A DNA stretch of 64,000 bases from Poecilobothrus nobilitatus (Eukaryota > Arthropoda > Insecta > Diptera > Dolichopodidae), in the NCBI GenBank assembly GCA_947095535.1, contig OX352772.1, forward strand, positions 34,057,445 to 34,121,444, read 5' to 3'. Both the position numbers and the translations under genes were made by a program. Each line of letters starts with the position of its first letter. Positions within the stretch are counted from its first letter, which is position 1. The notes under the pieces were generated by a model. That model searched no databases. It saw only the letters and a program-made list of their open reading frames with translations, and was not told where the DNA came from. Positions 1 through 13,908 of this stretch are shown one piece after another.

Positions 1-2100
1 TCATATATGGTATAAAATTAATTATATATGTATAATATATATATATAATATACATGTAAATTGTACATATGATCAGTTGATTTCTTAAAAGAAAAAGGAA
101 AACGAAAAGAAAAAAAAAACCATTGCTGATTGAAAAATTTATAACCTCTTATTAAACTAAAACAATTACATATGTATATGTATATTTTCATTATTTTTAA
201 AAAAAAAAAAGATAATATTTTATAAAAAAATGTTCCCATTTAAAGTAAAAAAAGAATATTTTAATGAATTTTATATTTTTGTATAAATTCAATATCAATA
301 AAAAAAAATTTAAAACGCAAAAATCTCTTTTTCGATATTTTTTTTTTTTTCTTTTATTTGTTCTTTGACTCTTTCTAAGAAAAAAAAAAAGAGAATCTTT
401 TGTTCTAGCTGGAAATTTTTGCAGGTAATATTGTAAATGTAATAAAAATACATTCATAATACATTATATTTTCTTTAAATATCTTTTTCCATTTTCATAA
501 ACTTACCATTCTTTAATCCGAAAAAAAAATTTAAATGATTTAATTAATTAATATATAACCTTAGTATATTCTTTTATTATTGTAATCAATTAAATTTCAC
601 TAGATTTGTCACTACACTTTTTTTTTTTTTTTTTTTTTTGCACAAATTATATATATATGTATATATATTTATTTATTTTAATATTTATTAATTTTATATA
701 TTTTAATTATTTCTTATAATTATATTTTGTTCTAATTTCTCAAACTAGAAAATTTTATTATATATATTTTTACTTTTCTTTTTTTATTTTTATATTCTTT
801 TCCTTGAAAAAAAAAAAAAAAAAAACTTTTTCACTCTTCTTCACAAAGTCACAAATTTTTTTTTTTTTATTTTTCTTTCACAAAAAAAAATTTCTTTTTT
901 TTTTTTTTTATTTAATTTAAATTTTTTTTTTTTTTTTTAATAAAACACTTCAATATTTTAATAATTTTATATAAAATTTTGGTCCAATATAATTTTTTAA
1001 ATAAATTTGCATTAATTTTTTTAATTAATTATGATGATTTCCTATTTAAATTCAATAATTTTAATATTGATTGAAGTTGAACATGAGCCTTACATTTCAG
1101 CCATTTTTAAAAAATGGTTGTTAGATGGTCGGGATTGATGCGAGTCGAGCCGACCCATCGTACTGAAAATATATTGCTATAAAAATTGACATTAGCTGAC
1201 AAATTTATATAGTAACTATAAAATAGAATAGTAGTAGTGACAATATTTTACAGTATTTATGAATGAATGTGGTGGTACATGCTATAAAAATAATTTTATT
1301 TTTGTTTTGATTTTTTTTTCATAAAAAAAAAAAATATTTTGTTTTTGACATTTTAAACAAATCTGAATTCTGAACTGAAATAAAAGAAATGTTTATTGGG
1401 TTAAATTTTGTTTTTTTTTTTGTAAAAAAAATTTATATTGCGTTCGCAATTTGTAAAAAAATTTATATAAGGAAAAAGAAATTATAGCGAAAGAAAAATA
1501 AAAAATATTTTAAAAAATAAAAATAACTTTAGTACATATGTATTTAAATTTTATTATAAATAATAATTAAAATATTGAATTATAAATGTAAATTATTTGG
1601 AAAATTATATGTTTTTCATTTTTAAATACTTAAATGTAGATATTTTTATTTTTTTTATTTTTGCGTATTTATAAAATGAATTTTTATTTAAATATTTAAT
1701 ACCGTTTAATAAAAATATTATTAATACCGTTTTTATATTTGATTTTATTTTTAAAGCTATTTAAATTATAGGTTTAAATTTTATTTTTAAAGCTATTACA
1801 GTTTATTTGTAAGGACTCAACAAATATACATACATAAATATATTAAATTTTAGGATTCAAATAATCAGACAGAATTTTGGTTGAATAAAATCAAAATGGA
1901 ATAAATCAAATCTTTTTTTAGGTTTCTTATCAAATCATAATTTAAAAATTTTTTTTTTTTTGTCATATATTGTTGATTTTAAAATATTGTTTGATTTTTA
2001 AATAAAATAATAAATCTGATGTAAATCTGTTTTTGAAATTGAAACTATTTAAAAAAAAAATTTACGTTTATTTAAAAAAAAAATATATGGATCCATTAAG
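1..2100. other. AT-rich non-coding stretch
   Basis: This stretch is dominated by long A and T homopolymers and short TA microsatellites. I see no reading frame with recognisable protein features and no element ends. The short frames on the minus strand (18-239, 197-457) are low-complexity Phe/Lys/Tyr/Ile strings expected by chance in poly-A/T DNA. One GC-containing patch near 1080-1165 holds an imperfect hairpin, listed separately. Confidence 0.7.
1124..1161. repeat. Imperfect hairpin in a GC-containing patch
   Basis: GATGGTCGG is followed, after a spacer of about 18 bases, by CCGACCCATC, its reverse complement with one extra C. It lies about 1.2 kb upstream of the Got1-like gene and stands out from the surrounding A/T tracts. 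No function is assigned. Confidence 0.45.
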
Positions 2101-2355
2101 TTTCCAAAAGTAACTATTCACGAAACTATTAACTTGTCTTTTTTTCTTTCAAAGTGACATTTTTCTTACATAGATTGAAATGACGTTGGTTTGTTTACGT
2201 TTTGGTATGTGACGTGTTTAGGTAATTTTTAATAAAATTTAAATTTGCAAGCTATTCTCATAATTTTGAAATTATAATAAATTTGCATTTTATTTTAGAA
2301 TCGGAAAACTGTATAATTATCAAATAAAACTAGAACTAATAAAAAAAAGATAAAA

Positions 2356-2778
2356 ATGTTAGATTTAACAGATGTTCAAAAAATTGGTATTGGCTTGGCT
2401 GGTTTTGGAATATCATTTCTTTTGCTTGGCGTTCTATTATTGTTTGACAGAGGATTACTAGCTATAGGAAATTTATTATTTTTAAGTGGATTGGCGTGTG
2501 TCATAGGTTTTAAAAGAACAGCAACATTCTTTTTCCAAAGACATAAAATTAAGGCAACAATATCATTTTTTGGTGGATGTGCTATTGTTATATTTGGTTA
2601 TCCATTAATTGGAATGCTTGTTGAATCATATGGATTCTTTCTACTATTTAGTGGATTTTTCCCTGTAGCAGTAAATTTTTTAAGAAGATTACCAGTTATA
2701 TCGTCATTTTTAAATTTACCTTTTATAAAAGGTTTTGTGGATAGAATAGCTGGGGATTCGAATAGGACATGTGTGTAA
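2356..2778 (+). CDS. Got1: Vesicle transport protein GOT1/GOLT1 family
   Basis: This gene encodes a small multi-pass membrane protein of the Got1/Sft2-like family, which acts in ER-Golgi and intra-Golgi vesicle traffic. The 140-residue frame is complete in one exon and matches the family's usual length of about 138. It opens with MLDLTDVQKIG, like vertebrate GOLT1B. Hydrophobic helices lie at about 10-30, 35-52, 66-87 and 90-108, separated by the basic loop FFFQRHKIKAT (about 59-69). Other family hallmarks are LLAIGN, YPLIGM, GFFLLFSGFFPV and the C-terminal LNLPFIKGFVDRI. The start follows an A-rich leader and gives a full-length alignment; no upstream in-frame start is needed. A poly(A) signal lies at 2814-2819. 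The gene is convergent with the proteasome gene, about 520 bp between stop codons. No disrupting mutation is seen, so it looks functional. Confidence 0.95.
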   Translation: MLDLTDVQKIGIGLAGFGISFLLLGVLLLFDRGLLAIGNLLFLSGLACVIGFKRTATFFFQRHKIKATISFFGGCAIVIFGYPLIGMLVESYGFFLLFSGFFPVAVNFLRRLPVISSFLNLPFIKGFVDRIAGDSNRTCV

Positions 2779-2813
2779 ATTATGTATAATATTATTTCTA
2801 TATTCTTAATTTA

Positions 2814-2819
2814 AATAAA
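2814..2819 (+). promoter_or_regulatory. Poly(A) signal AATAAA for the Got1 gene
   Basis: A canonical AATAAA sits 36 bases after the Got1 stop codon. In DNA this AT-rich the hexamer is common by chance, so only its position supports it. Confidence 0.5.
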
Positions 2820-3224
2820 TATTTTTGATAATTATATTTAATAATAATTTTTAGTTGAATAAAATAAAATAATTGGATTGTTTACACGTGTATGAAATGA
2901 ATCTTATGAAAGTTTTTATTAAGGCGGGCATTGATGAAATTTTAATTAATTAGTAAAAATCATTCCATTAAAGCAATAAATGAATTTTTTTTTTCAAAGA
3001 CTATGACCTGATTTTGATTATAAAATTTCTAATGAAATTTAAAATAAGTTTAATATTAATTGATAAATTAAGACTAATATGTTTTTTTTAGTAAAGATAA
3101 AAAAGAAGTAATAAGCATTGAAAAGCATCTTAAAAACATTTTATATTTGGAAGGGTTAAAAATTGATTTAAATTTCTGAAATATGTCTTTCAAATTAAAC
3201 AATTTTTTTGTAAATTTTAAATAT

Positions 3225-3230
3225 TTTATT
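3225..3230 (-). promoter_or_regulatory. Poly(A) signal AATAAA for the Rpt6 gene
   Basis: Read on the minus strand this is AATAAA, about 65 bases past the Rpt6 stop. Together with the Got1 signal it leaves roughly 400 bp between the two convergent transcripts. Support is positional only. Confidence 0.4.
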
Positions 3231-3296
3231 TTAATCAAAAAAAAAAAAATATTTAGCAAAATACTTAAGATAAGACTTATTATATATTATGACATA

Positions 3297-4632
<1,336 letters not shown>

Positions 4633-7160
4633 TTTAAAAGAAAATAAACTATTTTTAATCTTTTTATTACAAACAATTTTTCTCTATTTTCCACACTCGC
4701 AATTACTCGGCACTTTCGTTTAAATGTCAAATTAATTTTGAATCAGTGATTTTCAAACTTGATTGTATACAATTGTTTTTAATGTTGGTAGCACTCATTA
4801 AATTTATTGAAAAAATGGTGTTACATGGGTGTTACAATGTTCTACAAACATATTTTCTAAACTAAGTTCTAAATTTTATAAACTTGGAGATTTGATTTGG
4901 TTTTTTCTTATTTTTTGCTGTAAAATTTCTTTTCCTAAATAAAATATCAACCAAGAAACAAATAAAATTGATTCATTTTTTCACTATGAAAGACAAAAAA
5001 AAGTTCACTTTCTTCTTTTTTTTTGTTCTGAAGAAATTTTCAACATAAAATTAAAATTATAGAAAAAATATTAGCGGACTTTTATGCTGAAACTTTTTTC
5101 ATGAATGATAAATCCATCAAAGATAATTTTTAGAAAATATTTCCTTTATAAGTTAGAATATAAAAGTTAAAATTTCTTTGAAAAGTAAAATATACAAATT
5201 TTAACTGTAAATTGTACGCTAAGTGCTTTATAATGTGTTCGTACAGTCGTACATTATACATACCAATACTGTATGAGTTTTTGTACAATGCATCTGTAGA
5301 TAATTATTAATAAAACATTTTTGGGCGATAGATAATTCTTTATAATAATTTTCCTAATCACCATTCACTAACACAAATTAATTTCACAGAAAAACATCTT
5401 TTAATAAAATTGTACTGAATTATAAATAAGATTATGTCACCAGACCGTAATTCGCACAACTCTTCAGCGCGCAGACGAATATAAATTGTTCGTTTTTTTT
5501 AAAAAACGAAACAATACTAGGTAGCCGATTGATCGTTCAATAAATATAATCAATCGATAAATTTTATGATTTTCAGAAATGAAAATTTTTTACAATGTAT
5601 TTTTATCCGGTCCTATTTCTATAAGATCTTTTGTATACAAAACTTTAGTCGAAGAAGAAAACATTTGAATTTCATATTCTTAATAAATAGTATAAAATGA
5701 AAAGTGGTTTAAGCCAAATAATAAAAAGAAATCATATCATCGTATCTCATAATTTTTTATTCAAATGTGATTTTTTTTCAAGTTGATGTGATGTCAAGTC
5801 AAGTCATTAGTCAAGTGTTAAAAGTGTCGTGTCATGAGATATTTCTTCAAAGTTATATATCAAAACTTTCGAATTAATAGCCTGTAGCCATAACAAATGA
5901 GACTGCAAATGTTCTACCATTTCATGTAGATATTATTGTATTTGTAATTTAATTATATGTGAGAACAATCAAGATAGACGACAAAAATATCGTAAAATTA
6001 TTCGAAATTTTGGAAAATTTTTGCTTTTACAAAAAAATGCGAATGAGCCATGCAAAAATTGTTAGCATAAAGCATGTTTGATGTTATATACCCACAGGCC
6101 ACAATTCTTTCTTAAAACTCATCAGTCATCAGTCACTGAGGGACGAGGGTATGAAAAAATGTATCGTATAACGACTGGTTAAAATGTAATTTTCAAGACC
6201 CTTAAAACATTAGTACGATCTACATTTATTTTAAATAATTACCATTATATATTGTACATCACACAATGAATTAATTTTTTTCTTTTTAATTTATTATTTT
6301 ATTGACATTGACAAAGAACAAACACAATTTGACATTTAACATCGCATTAATTTAAAAAACATAATTTTAGAGTCTAAAAAGAATTAATAAAACATGGCGT
6401 CATTAATTAAAACATAAATAATGATAATGGCGTCCTTAAGAATATCCTAATCCTACCTGATAATGACGTCTTTAAGAATATGGGTGTGCATAATACACTT
6501 TCTTTTTATCATGCTTTTCTACATTAATGCACTATAATACACTAGATGTGACCATATGACGTAGCGTGTTAAATTTTTTTATCGCCTCAGGTGATGCGTC
6601 TTAATGTAGTTTTATAAGTAGTCACGGTAAATATAATTGGTATAATGACCATTGATTAACGATAGCAGCATATTTTAATTAATTTTTTTGTTTGATAATT
6701 ATTTATTTTTTAAAATCAAATTAATTTTATGTCAACTTTTCTTAATATTAATAGAATTGGTTTGCCTACCTAAATGTAAACTAATATTTTTTTTTTTCAG
6801 TTTATGAAAGGTTTTTATTTTAGTTGTTATATTCATTAAATTTAATTGAATGTTTTAAATCTTCACAATTAAATCCTACCAAACGTATATTTTTTCGTTA
6901 TTAATAGAAAAATGGGAATGAATTTTTTGACAATGTAATGGAGATCATCACTTATTTTTTTTAATACTTATATTTAAGCTCTAATAAAAACATTTGCCAA
7001 GCGTATACAGAAAGGCTATTATCGATGCTTTTAAGATCAGAGTTTTCATATAAATACACCTTAAGAAAATCATATCTTTTATATGATCAATAAATATTTA
7101 ACGAACTATTAACTGGATGTTAAGATTAAGGAAAGGAATATGTCTAAATAGAAAGATCAT
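4633..7160. other. Rpt6 upstream region and intergenic DNA
   Basis: The first few hundred bases should contain the Rpt6 promoter and 5' leader, but I cannot place a specific element. The rest is AT-rich DNA with no credible gene. A short perfect inverted repeat around a T8-A6 core lies near 5487-5513. No transposon ends are obvious. Confidence 0.6.
6423..6481. repeat. 23-bp direct repeat, two copies
   Basis: Two 23-base copies beginning GATAATG and ending TTAAGAATAT start at 6423 and 6459 (period 36) and differ at two positions. A partial third match (ATGGCGTCATTAATTAA) precedes them. It is probably a minor local duplication. Confidence 0.5.
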
Positions 7161-7164
7161 AGTT

Positions 7165-7672
7165 AATGTAAGAAATCAAATAAAAAAGTTAATGCCCCCA
7201 TTCAAAGTTTTCCAACCAGAAACAAGGTAGGCGATAGAACCTCATCCCTACTATGTAGAGTTATCAAGATGGCCAAATACAGCTTATGGAAATTCGTTTG
7301 TCATGCGCACGTCCCGTTTGTGGAACCATATACCATCGCATGTGTTCCCTAAAGTTGGTAATTCATATGTGTACGATTACTTAAGTTTAAGAAGAATATT
7401 AACATCCTTCTTCAAAATGTCCCTCCAAATTTTCCTACCTATCCCCCCATAATCCCCAAAATTTCTTAATTCCATTTTCCCCAATTATCCTTTTCACATC
7501 CCTATCCCCAAAACCAAACTTTACATTTGTATTAAAGGATCCATCGTAAAGTTCGGTTTTAAAAGGGGGGTGGTTTTGGTTGATTAAAGTTTAACACTAC
7601 CCTGAGGAAGCACGTGCAGTTCCTCTTGGTGACTTTCGAGTTTTCCACCAACTCTCGTAAACAAAAAAAAAA
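7165..7672 (+). mobile_element. 5'-truncated non-LTR retrotransposon (LINE family A)
   Basis: This is the 3' end of a LINE, closely matching 30412-31179. Translation gives the C-terminal tail of the reverse transcriptase protein, including NTAYGNSFVMRTSRLWNHIP and SHVFPKVGN. A non-coding 3' part follows, with a G6 run and the phrase TTGGTGACTTTCGAGTTTTC, ending in an A11 tail (7662-7672). The reading frame breaks near 7380 (YDYLSLRRI against YDLLKFKKN in the other copy). The similarity fades upstream of about 7165, as expected for target-primed insertion with 5' truncation. No convincing target duplication was found. Confidence 0.85.
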
Positions 7673-7994
7673 AGTAACTATATGATGTAAGGCATATACA
7701 TCAGAAATAGTTCAGCAACTGCCTAATAAAGAACACGAACACTAATAATTATGTCTTTTTAATGCTTTTATTTATACATCTCTTTAAATTTTTTTTTTTT
7801 TATTGTGCTACACTAATTTATTTATTTTATCCCTTATCTGTAATTTTTTTTTTTTCATTATTCTTTAATGCATTTTTAACAAACTAATTTTTTTTTTTTA
7901 ATTTATACTTAAAATTTTATCTTAAATTTATAAAAAAAAAAAAAAAAAAAGTTAAAAAAAAAAGGAAAAAATAAAACTAATTAATTTCTCTGTA

Positions 7995-8027
<33 letters not shown>

Positions 8028-10537
8028 TTGTATTTAGGTTATGTATTTAGGACATAATATATATATGTAATTTCTATTTTTTTTGTATTATATTAAAATT
8101 AACCTGTTTTTTTTTTTTTCTAATAAACTCCTTCATTTTTTATTTTTTTTTTGTAATAATTATTAAATATTTATTAATATAAATAAATTTTTCATTATTT
8201 TTATTATATTTTTAAATTTTTTTTTTTACATTTAATTATTATTATATAAAAATTAATATATATATTTTTTTTTATTTATTTATTTTATACCTTGTTTTTT
8301 TTTTTTCTGTTTTTTACATGCACTTTATTTTCTTTAGTATTAAAAACACAAATTACAATAACTTCACATTAAAAATTAAAAAAAAAAATTAAATAATTGC
8401 AATAAAATTACTGGCAACCTTAAAATAATAAAAGGAGAGAAAAAAAAATTTTAATTAAAATAAAATTAAAACAGAAAACAAAAAAAATTGATTAAAATAT
8501 AAAATAATAAATTAACTAAAAGAAAATAAATTCATACTTAAGATTTTTTTTTTTTTTTAAATTTCCCAAATTAGAAAAAAAATAAACAAAAACAAAAATT
8601 GTATGATAGTAAAATAAATAATGAATGATTCGAATTTCATTATTTCAGTTTTCTTAAAAATTTTTCAATTTAGGAACATTAAATTAAAAAAAGCATATAT
8701 ATATACACTTTATAACTTAAATTTTATTTTTTATCTTGAAAATATTATTTTTTGTTTTGGTTTTATATTTATTGTTATGCCTTATACAACTGTTTTAGAT
8801 ATTTTGTTATATTTAGTATTGTTGCACAAAACTTTTTAAGAAAAGAAATATTTAGCCAAGGTATTATATATATTTTTTAGCACTAGCTTTTAATAAATTC
8901 TTTTATTAAAAAATATTTTTCCTTAATCAGTTCCAATACTAAGAATAACATAATTTTTTTTTTTTAAACAGGAGATCATAAGTAATTTTTATTAAACAAT
9001 GTAATTTTTTTTTTTTTATTTAAATGCACTTAAAACTGATGACATTAATAGAATTTAATAGTAAAAAGAAAAAAAAAAAAAAGAATAATGTTAAACTTTT
9101 CATGCTTTTTTTGTTTTTTTTTGTTTTTTTCTCTTGAACTCTTTATATTTATTACTTTTTCTCTTGAATTTATTTTCAAAATTATGTTTTTTTTTTTTTT
9201 TCTTTTTAAGGCGAGTAAACGTCAGAATTATTTTTAAAATTAAAATCTTTTTTTTCTTTTGTTTTCTTAAATGGATTGTTCTAATTTTCTAATTTAATAA
9301 TGTATTATGAATCGTGGTTGAACTCTTGTTGTAAATCCAATACACTTCTTTTGCATATTGTTCAATTTTCATTTTATCTAAATTTTTATCCACCAATATC
9401 TAGAGTGGTTTTTGGACAATTTGTTTTTTTTTTTCAGTACTAAGATAATAGTGATGCAATTATAATATTATCTTTTTTTTTAATGTAATATCATTTAAAT
9501 GTTGGGTTCGTATCAGTACTTAGAACAGCATAATCAGAGGTAGATAATTATATGAAAAACAAATAATATTTTGCTTGAAAATCACATTCTGTATCGTTTG
9601 GAAGTGTTATACTAAAAATTATTAAAATTTTTAATAAAAATGTTGTTTTTTTTTCGATTAATTTAACTTTTTACTTGCCAATTAAAATTGCATTTTGTGT
9701 ACTATTCTATTTAAGTTTGATCGCAAAAGTGAAAATTGAATTCCACTTCATAATTTACATTTTTTGTTTTTTTGTTCGAAAATCAGATCAATCCTTAGAT
9801 TTATAAAATTTATGTTAGTTATTTTATTATTATAATATTTTTTTTTTTTGTTTATTTATGTATTAAACAAAATGCAAATATAATTTAAAATTATTATGTA
9901 TACAAGTATGTATATAATTAATCAATACAAATTTAAATTAATTAAAGGTACACAAACTATTATAAACTTAAATATTAAAAACAAACTCGTAACTTAAATT
10001 TACACAAAATGAGAGAAATTAAAATTAAATGTTTTTAAGATTTTTTGTTTTTAAACGCTATTCAACTTAAAAAATTAAGTGTTTAATTAAAATAAAAATA
10101 AACATTTAGTTTTAAAACGTATGTTGGTTTTTGTTTTTTTTTTTTTTTTAACTTTTTAAAATTAAATAATTTTTAATATGTATATGTTTTATATATAACT
10201 ATATAAGTAAATTATATATACATAGTATGTACTTAGAAACCAACTATACAATATTTTACATAAAAATATTTTTTTTTGCTTCTGTTTTGAATTAATATTA
10301 ATAATACCAATAAAATGTCCATATTTGTTTTTTTTTTTTTTTTTGAAGACCGTAATATTAATTTTTAATTCTAAAAGAGTTTTTTTTTGTTGTTGTTGTT
10401 GTTTGCTTCTCTTTTAAATAAAATCTTAGTTTTTAAAATTTTAATAATTTCATACAACTAAAACAAAAAAAATTAATAAAAGCCGATTAAATTTTAAAAT
10501 TAAGATTGTTTTTTTTTGTGATAATAATTTATCGTCA
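7673..10537. other. Long homopolymer-rich non-coding stretch
   Basis: Poly-T and poly-A runs of 10-20 bases recur throughout, with a TA microsatellite at about 7994-8020. The part nearest 10538 probably holds the 3' UTR of the AT-hook gene. The 72-residue frame at 8621-8839 is low-complexity and matches no family I know. Nothing else is supported. Confidence 0.65.
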
Positions 10538-12494
10538 TTATTGATGGTTTTCAATATCAGATTTATTAACATTTGAATCTGAATCTGAATCACTGTCAGA
10601 ATCAGAATCATCATCATCCTCATTATCATCGGCGTTGTCTTCATCATTATCTTCGTCATCATCATCACTTTCTATAGATGAACCAATTTTAGAATTACCA
10701 TCAGAATCTACAACTACTGTTTCCCAATTTTTATCTGTAACACTAATATCACTGCATTCATCATCATCATCATCAATATTATTTTTAGAATTAATATCAT
10801 TATTTTGAATATCATGCTCAGAAATAACTTGTTTAGATTCATCTGTTAATATTAATTGATTTTCTAAAGGAATCATGTCATCATTTTTTACTATAGGTGA
10901 ATTTTGTATTTTTTTTGGTCTACCACGACCTCGTCCACTTTTTGGTTTCATTTTACGTAATAAAGAAGCTTTTGTTTTGATTGGTGGTCGTCCAAGGCGT
11001 TTTTTTGTTTTACCTATTGGTGAATAACCAATTGGACGTCCTCTTTTCTTTTTAATATCTGATCGTGTGTATAAATTTATATCTAATTTATTTTCTAATT
11101 TAATTTCACTACTATGATGTGTTTCTAAATTTTGATCTTCATCTTCAACTTCTGTTTTTAAAAATGTATTATACATTGGATTATAGGGTGGTCTATCTGA
11201 TGTATTGAATCTTATTAAACGTGGACGACCACGAGGACCTTTAGGTTTAAATGGTTTTGGTGGGCCAAGTGGTCGGCCAACTTTTCTTCCAGGTACTTTG
11301 ATTTTGGGTGGTCTATCAGGATAAAGTCTTGGACGTCCTCTTTTTCCTGGAGATTTTTTAATTTTGAATTCATCATCATCTTTGTAATTTTTAGGTTTTG
11401 GAGGTTTATTTGGATCTGGTTTACGTCCGCGTTTACCTTCAAAAATTGCAATCATCTTATTGACATTAAAATGTTTTTGAAATAAAAATCTAAATTACCT
11501 TTAATTTTTGGTGGTTTTGGTGGTCCTTTAGGACGACCTATTCTTCTTCTTGGCTCCACTGATATTGGTTTAACATTTATTATTTTTTCATTTGTTTGTG
11601 ATGAATTTACTGAATCCTTATCTTTAATATTTTTAATTTCATTATCTTTATCATTTAATCCATTTTGGTTAGGTATATCATTTTCAGAAATTTTATTACT
11701 GCTTGAAATATTAACATCTAAACTATTAATAGTTTCTACACTTGAATTATTAAATGAGCTTTCATCCCATACATAATCTTTAGTTATATTTAATGGCCGC
11801 CCACATTTTCTTTTTGGTGTTGGAGAATTATTATCCTCTATTGAATTTCTAGCTGATTTATCTCTTTTAAGTTTTGGTTTATGTTTTTGGTATCGACCAA
11901 GAAAATTAAGTCTTAAGCTAAAACCTTTTTTTTCAGATCCATCATCAGGATCTACTTGTGTTTTTTCTTCTTGTTGTTCTGGAAGCGATTCTTTCTTTTT
12001 TATAACACAACCTTTAGGTCGTCCGCGTCCTCTTTTAGTTTCAGTTACAACTATAAATTAGCAAATTATTTATGGTTTCAATAAAAATAAAATTTTACCA
12101 TTTTCAACATTATCAACTTGCGTTTTTTCAATATCTGTCATATTGAATTCAACTTCTCTTAACACAGCCAATTGAAATGCTCCATTTGAAATGTTTCCAA
12201 AATTTGGAAATAAGCCTAAATTTAATAATCATTTTTATTTTCTTTATTTTTAATATTTTTTTTTTTACCATTTCCTTCTAGTTTATATTGTACTGTTGAT
12301 GATTTTTCTTCAACTTCAATTTCATCATCATCCTCTATAACAATGGATTCATTATTTTTCGTCTCAAAACTATTGTTTTTCTTTAAAGTTGTTGTATATC
12401 CATTTGGTATATATGGTTTGTGTATAGTTGTTTTAGGTAATGATTGTTCAAGATCACAATATTGTTCTTCAGTGTCTTTTGCCATTTTTTTCAT
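10538..12494 (-). CDS. Multi-AT-hook chromatin protein with acidic tail
   Basis: This is a four-exon gene, inferred by joining frames across three small GT-AG introns, all phase 1. Exons are 12269-12494, 12099-12215, 11499-12050 and 10538-11436; introns are 53, 48 and 62 bp. The joined frame is 597 residues with no stops. Nine GRP AT-hook cores are visible: RGRGRPKG, KCGRPLN and RIGRPKG in exon 3; KRGRPRL, KVGRPLG, RGRPRL, KRGRPIG, RLGRPPI and RGRGRPKK in exon 4; plus one degenerate GRKP. Proline/lysine linkers separate several of them. Residues about 555-586 form an Asp/Glu/Ser-Asp tail. AT-hooks bind the minor groove of AT-rich DNA, so nuclear chromatin binding is expected. The layout recalls Drosophila D1, a satellite-DNA protein with repeated hooks and an acidic tail, but orthology is unproven. 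Start: first ATG of exon 1 (12494), with another Met three codons on. Confidence 0.85.
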
Positions 12495-13660
12495 TTTACA
12501 TGCATTATTTAATTACACTTACAATTAAATATTATTCAATAATGATAGTGTTAAGCATTCTTTAGCAAATTTAATAATTTTTAATTAAATTGTAAAAATC
12601 TTTTTTCTATCAAAAAAAAACACTATGATTAAAGGTACCTAGATATGGCGTGCCAATTAATATAAACTTCAAACCAGCGGCAATTAAAAATTCAAAAAAG
12701 TCAATGTTGACAGCAGGTGACAACAAATAGATTAAAACAATACCTTTGCACAATGGCAATTTTGTTGCTTTTTTTTTTTCTTACTTTTGTAGGGTTTCAC
12801 GATTTTAGTGCCATCTGTTGTTTAACATTTTAATTTTAAAAGTTTAATAAAATGATAATTTATTTTTAGAAAATCGCGTAAAATTTAAACTGGATTTAGT
12901 AAGAATAAACAATATGTATAAAACAAAAGAAACAACATTTTCGTTTTTATTGTATTTTATGATTCTTAATTTTGTCAATTATTGTAGGTGATGCAATTAA
13001 TTTAATTTTACCAGTTGTTACATGTCAATAACGATACAATAACATTATAACCTATTTTTAAAAATTATAATATAAATTTAAAAAAGAAATCAATTAAATT
13101 ATAGTTATTTTTTTATATAATAATATAAAAGCTAAATATATAATGATTATCGATAATGTCAATTATTGAAAATGATTATGCTTCCCAAAAAGAAGAATTT
13201 AAAGTTCATAAAAGTGGATTTTCAAGCATATTTTTAGTTTATTTTAGTAATAAAAAAGGGACTACAAAAAAAAGTATAAAATTTATAATATTTATAGAAG
13301 TAAGTAATATTTTTAAAGAAGTTTAAAGTCTAATCTTTGTCGTTTTTAAAGTGAATTTGTTGATTGAATTTGTGTTTATTAAATTGTAGCAAAATTTAAT
13401 ATAATTTTTATCCTTAATAAAGAGAATACATAAATAAAAGTGGTGCCTTTTGGTACCTACATAATGTGTTTGGAGAATTCTACGAATTCCACCAAATAAT
13501 TAACGTTCAGTATCAGTTTTGCCAACTTTTCGAAAATATTTGAAAAAGTTTTAAAAAATCGTTTGTCTTAATTTTTTAAATTCCAACGGGGTACTATCTA
13601 TCGCTATATGATTTTGAAACGAATCCAAACACTAGAGCTGCTTCGCATTAAATGTATTCT
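12495..13660. other. AT-hook gene upstream region and intergenic DNA
   Basis: The first few hundred bases are the presumed promoter and leader of the AT-hook gene. No TATA box or initiator can be singled out in such AT-rich sequence. Nothing coding is seen up to the LINE remnant that starts near 13665. Confidence 0.5.
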
Positions 13661-13664
13661 TGAC

Positions 13665-13908
13665 CAAGAGTATGGACGATAAAAAGTACACCGACACAAA
13701 TAAAGGAAGATTTCGATTGCGTTGATCACGGTATTCTGCTGCACAAGCTGTCTCTTTTGAACTTTAACGAACAACAACTTTTATATTTTAAGTCGTATTT
13801 AACTAATCAAAAACAAAGTGTCCGTACAGGAAAAATTTTAAGTAGTGAAAAAATTACCAAAAAGGTGACTTTAAACTATGCTGATGATACTATTATCATA
13901 AGGTAACT
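13665..13908 (+). pseudogene. LINE reverse transcriptase fragment with internal deletion
   Basis: Reading through gives FDCVDHGILLHKLS, then LLYFKSYLTNQKQSVRTG, then NYADDTIII. These correspond to the finger/palm motifs of Jockey/CR1-like non-LTR reverse transcriptases. YADD is the catalytic box. The stretch normally linking the two (containing QGSVLGP...LF.LYINDL) is missing, so about 40 residues have been deleted. A stop follows at once (TIIIR*). The natural continuation, starting DAIDHDLNLVNWL, reappears near 16995 on the same strand, which suggests that one element was split by later DNA. Confidence 0.8.

Noticed and set aside
7156..7692. ATGTAAG as a target duplication for the 7.2-kb LINE
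   Set aside because: Only 7 bases and 12 bases away from the end of the A-tail; not convincing.
8621..8839. 72-residue open frame on the plus strand
   Set aside because: Low-complexity Phe/Ile/Tyr/Leu content typical of AT-rich chance frames; no domain, no splice partners seen.
10450..10668. Met/Ile-rich frame overlapping the AT-hook gene 3' end
   Set aside because: It is another frame of the GAT-rich acidic-tail coding sequence.
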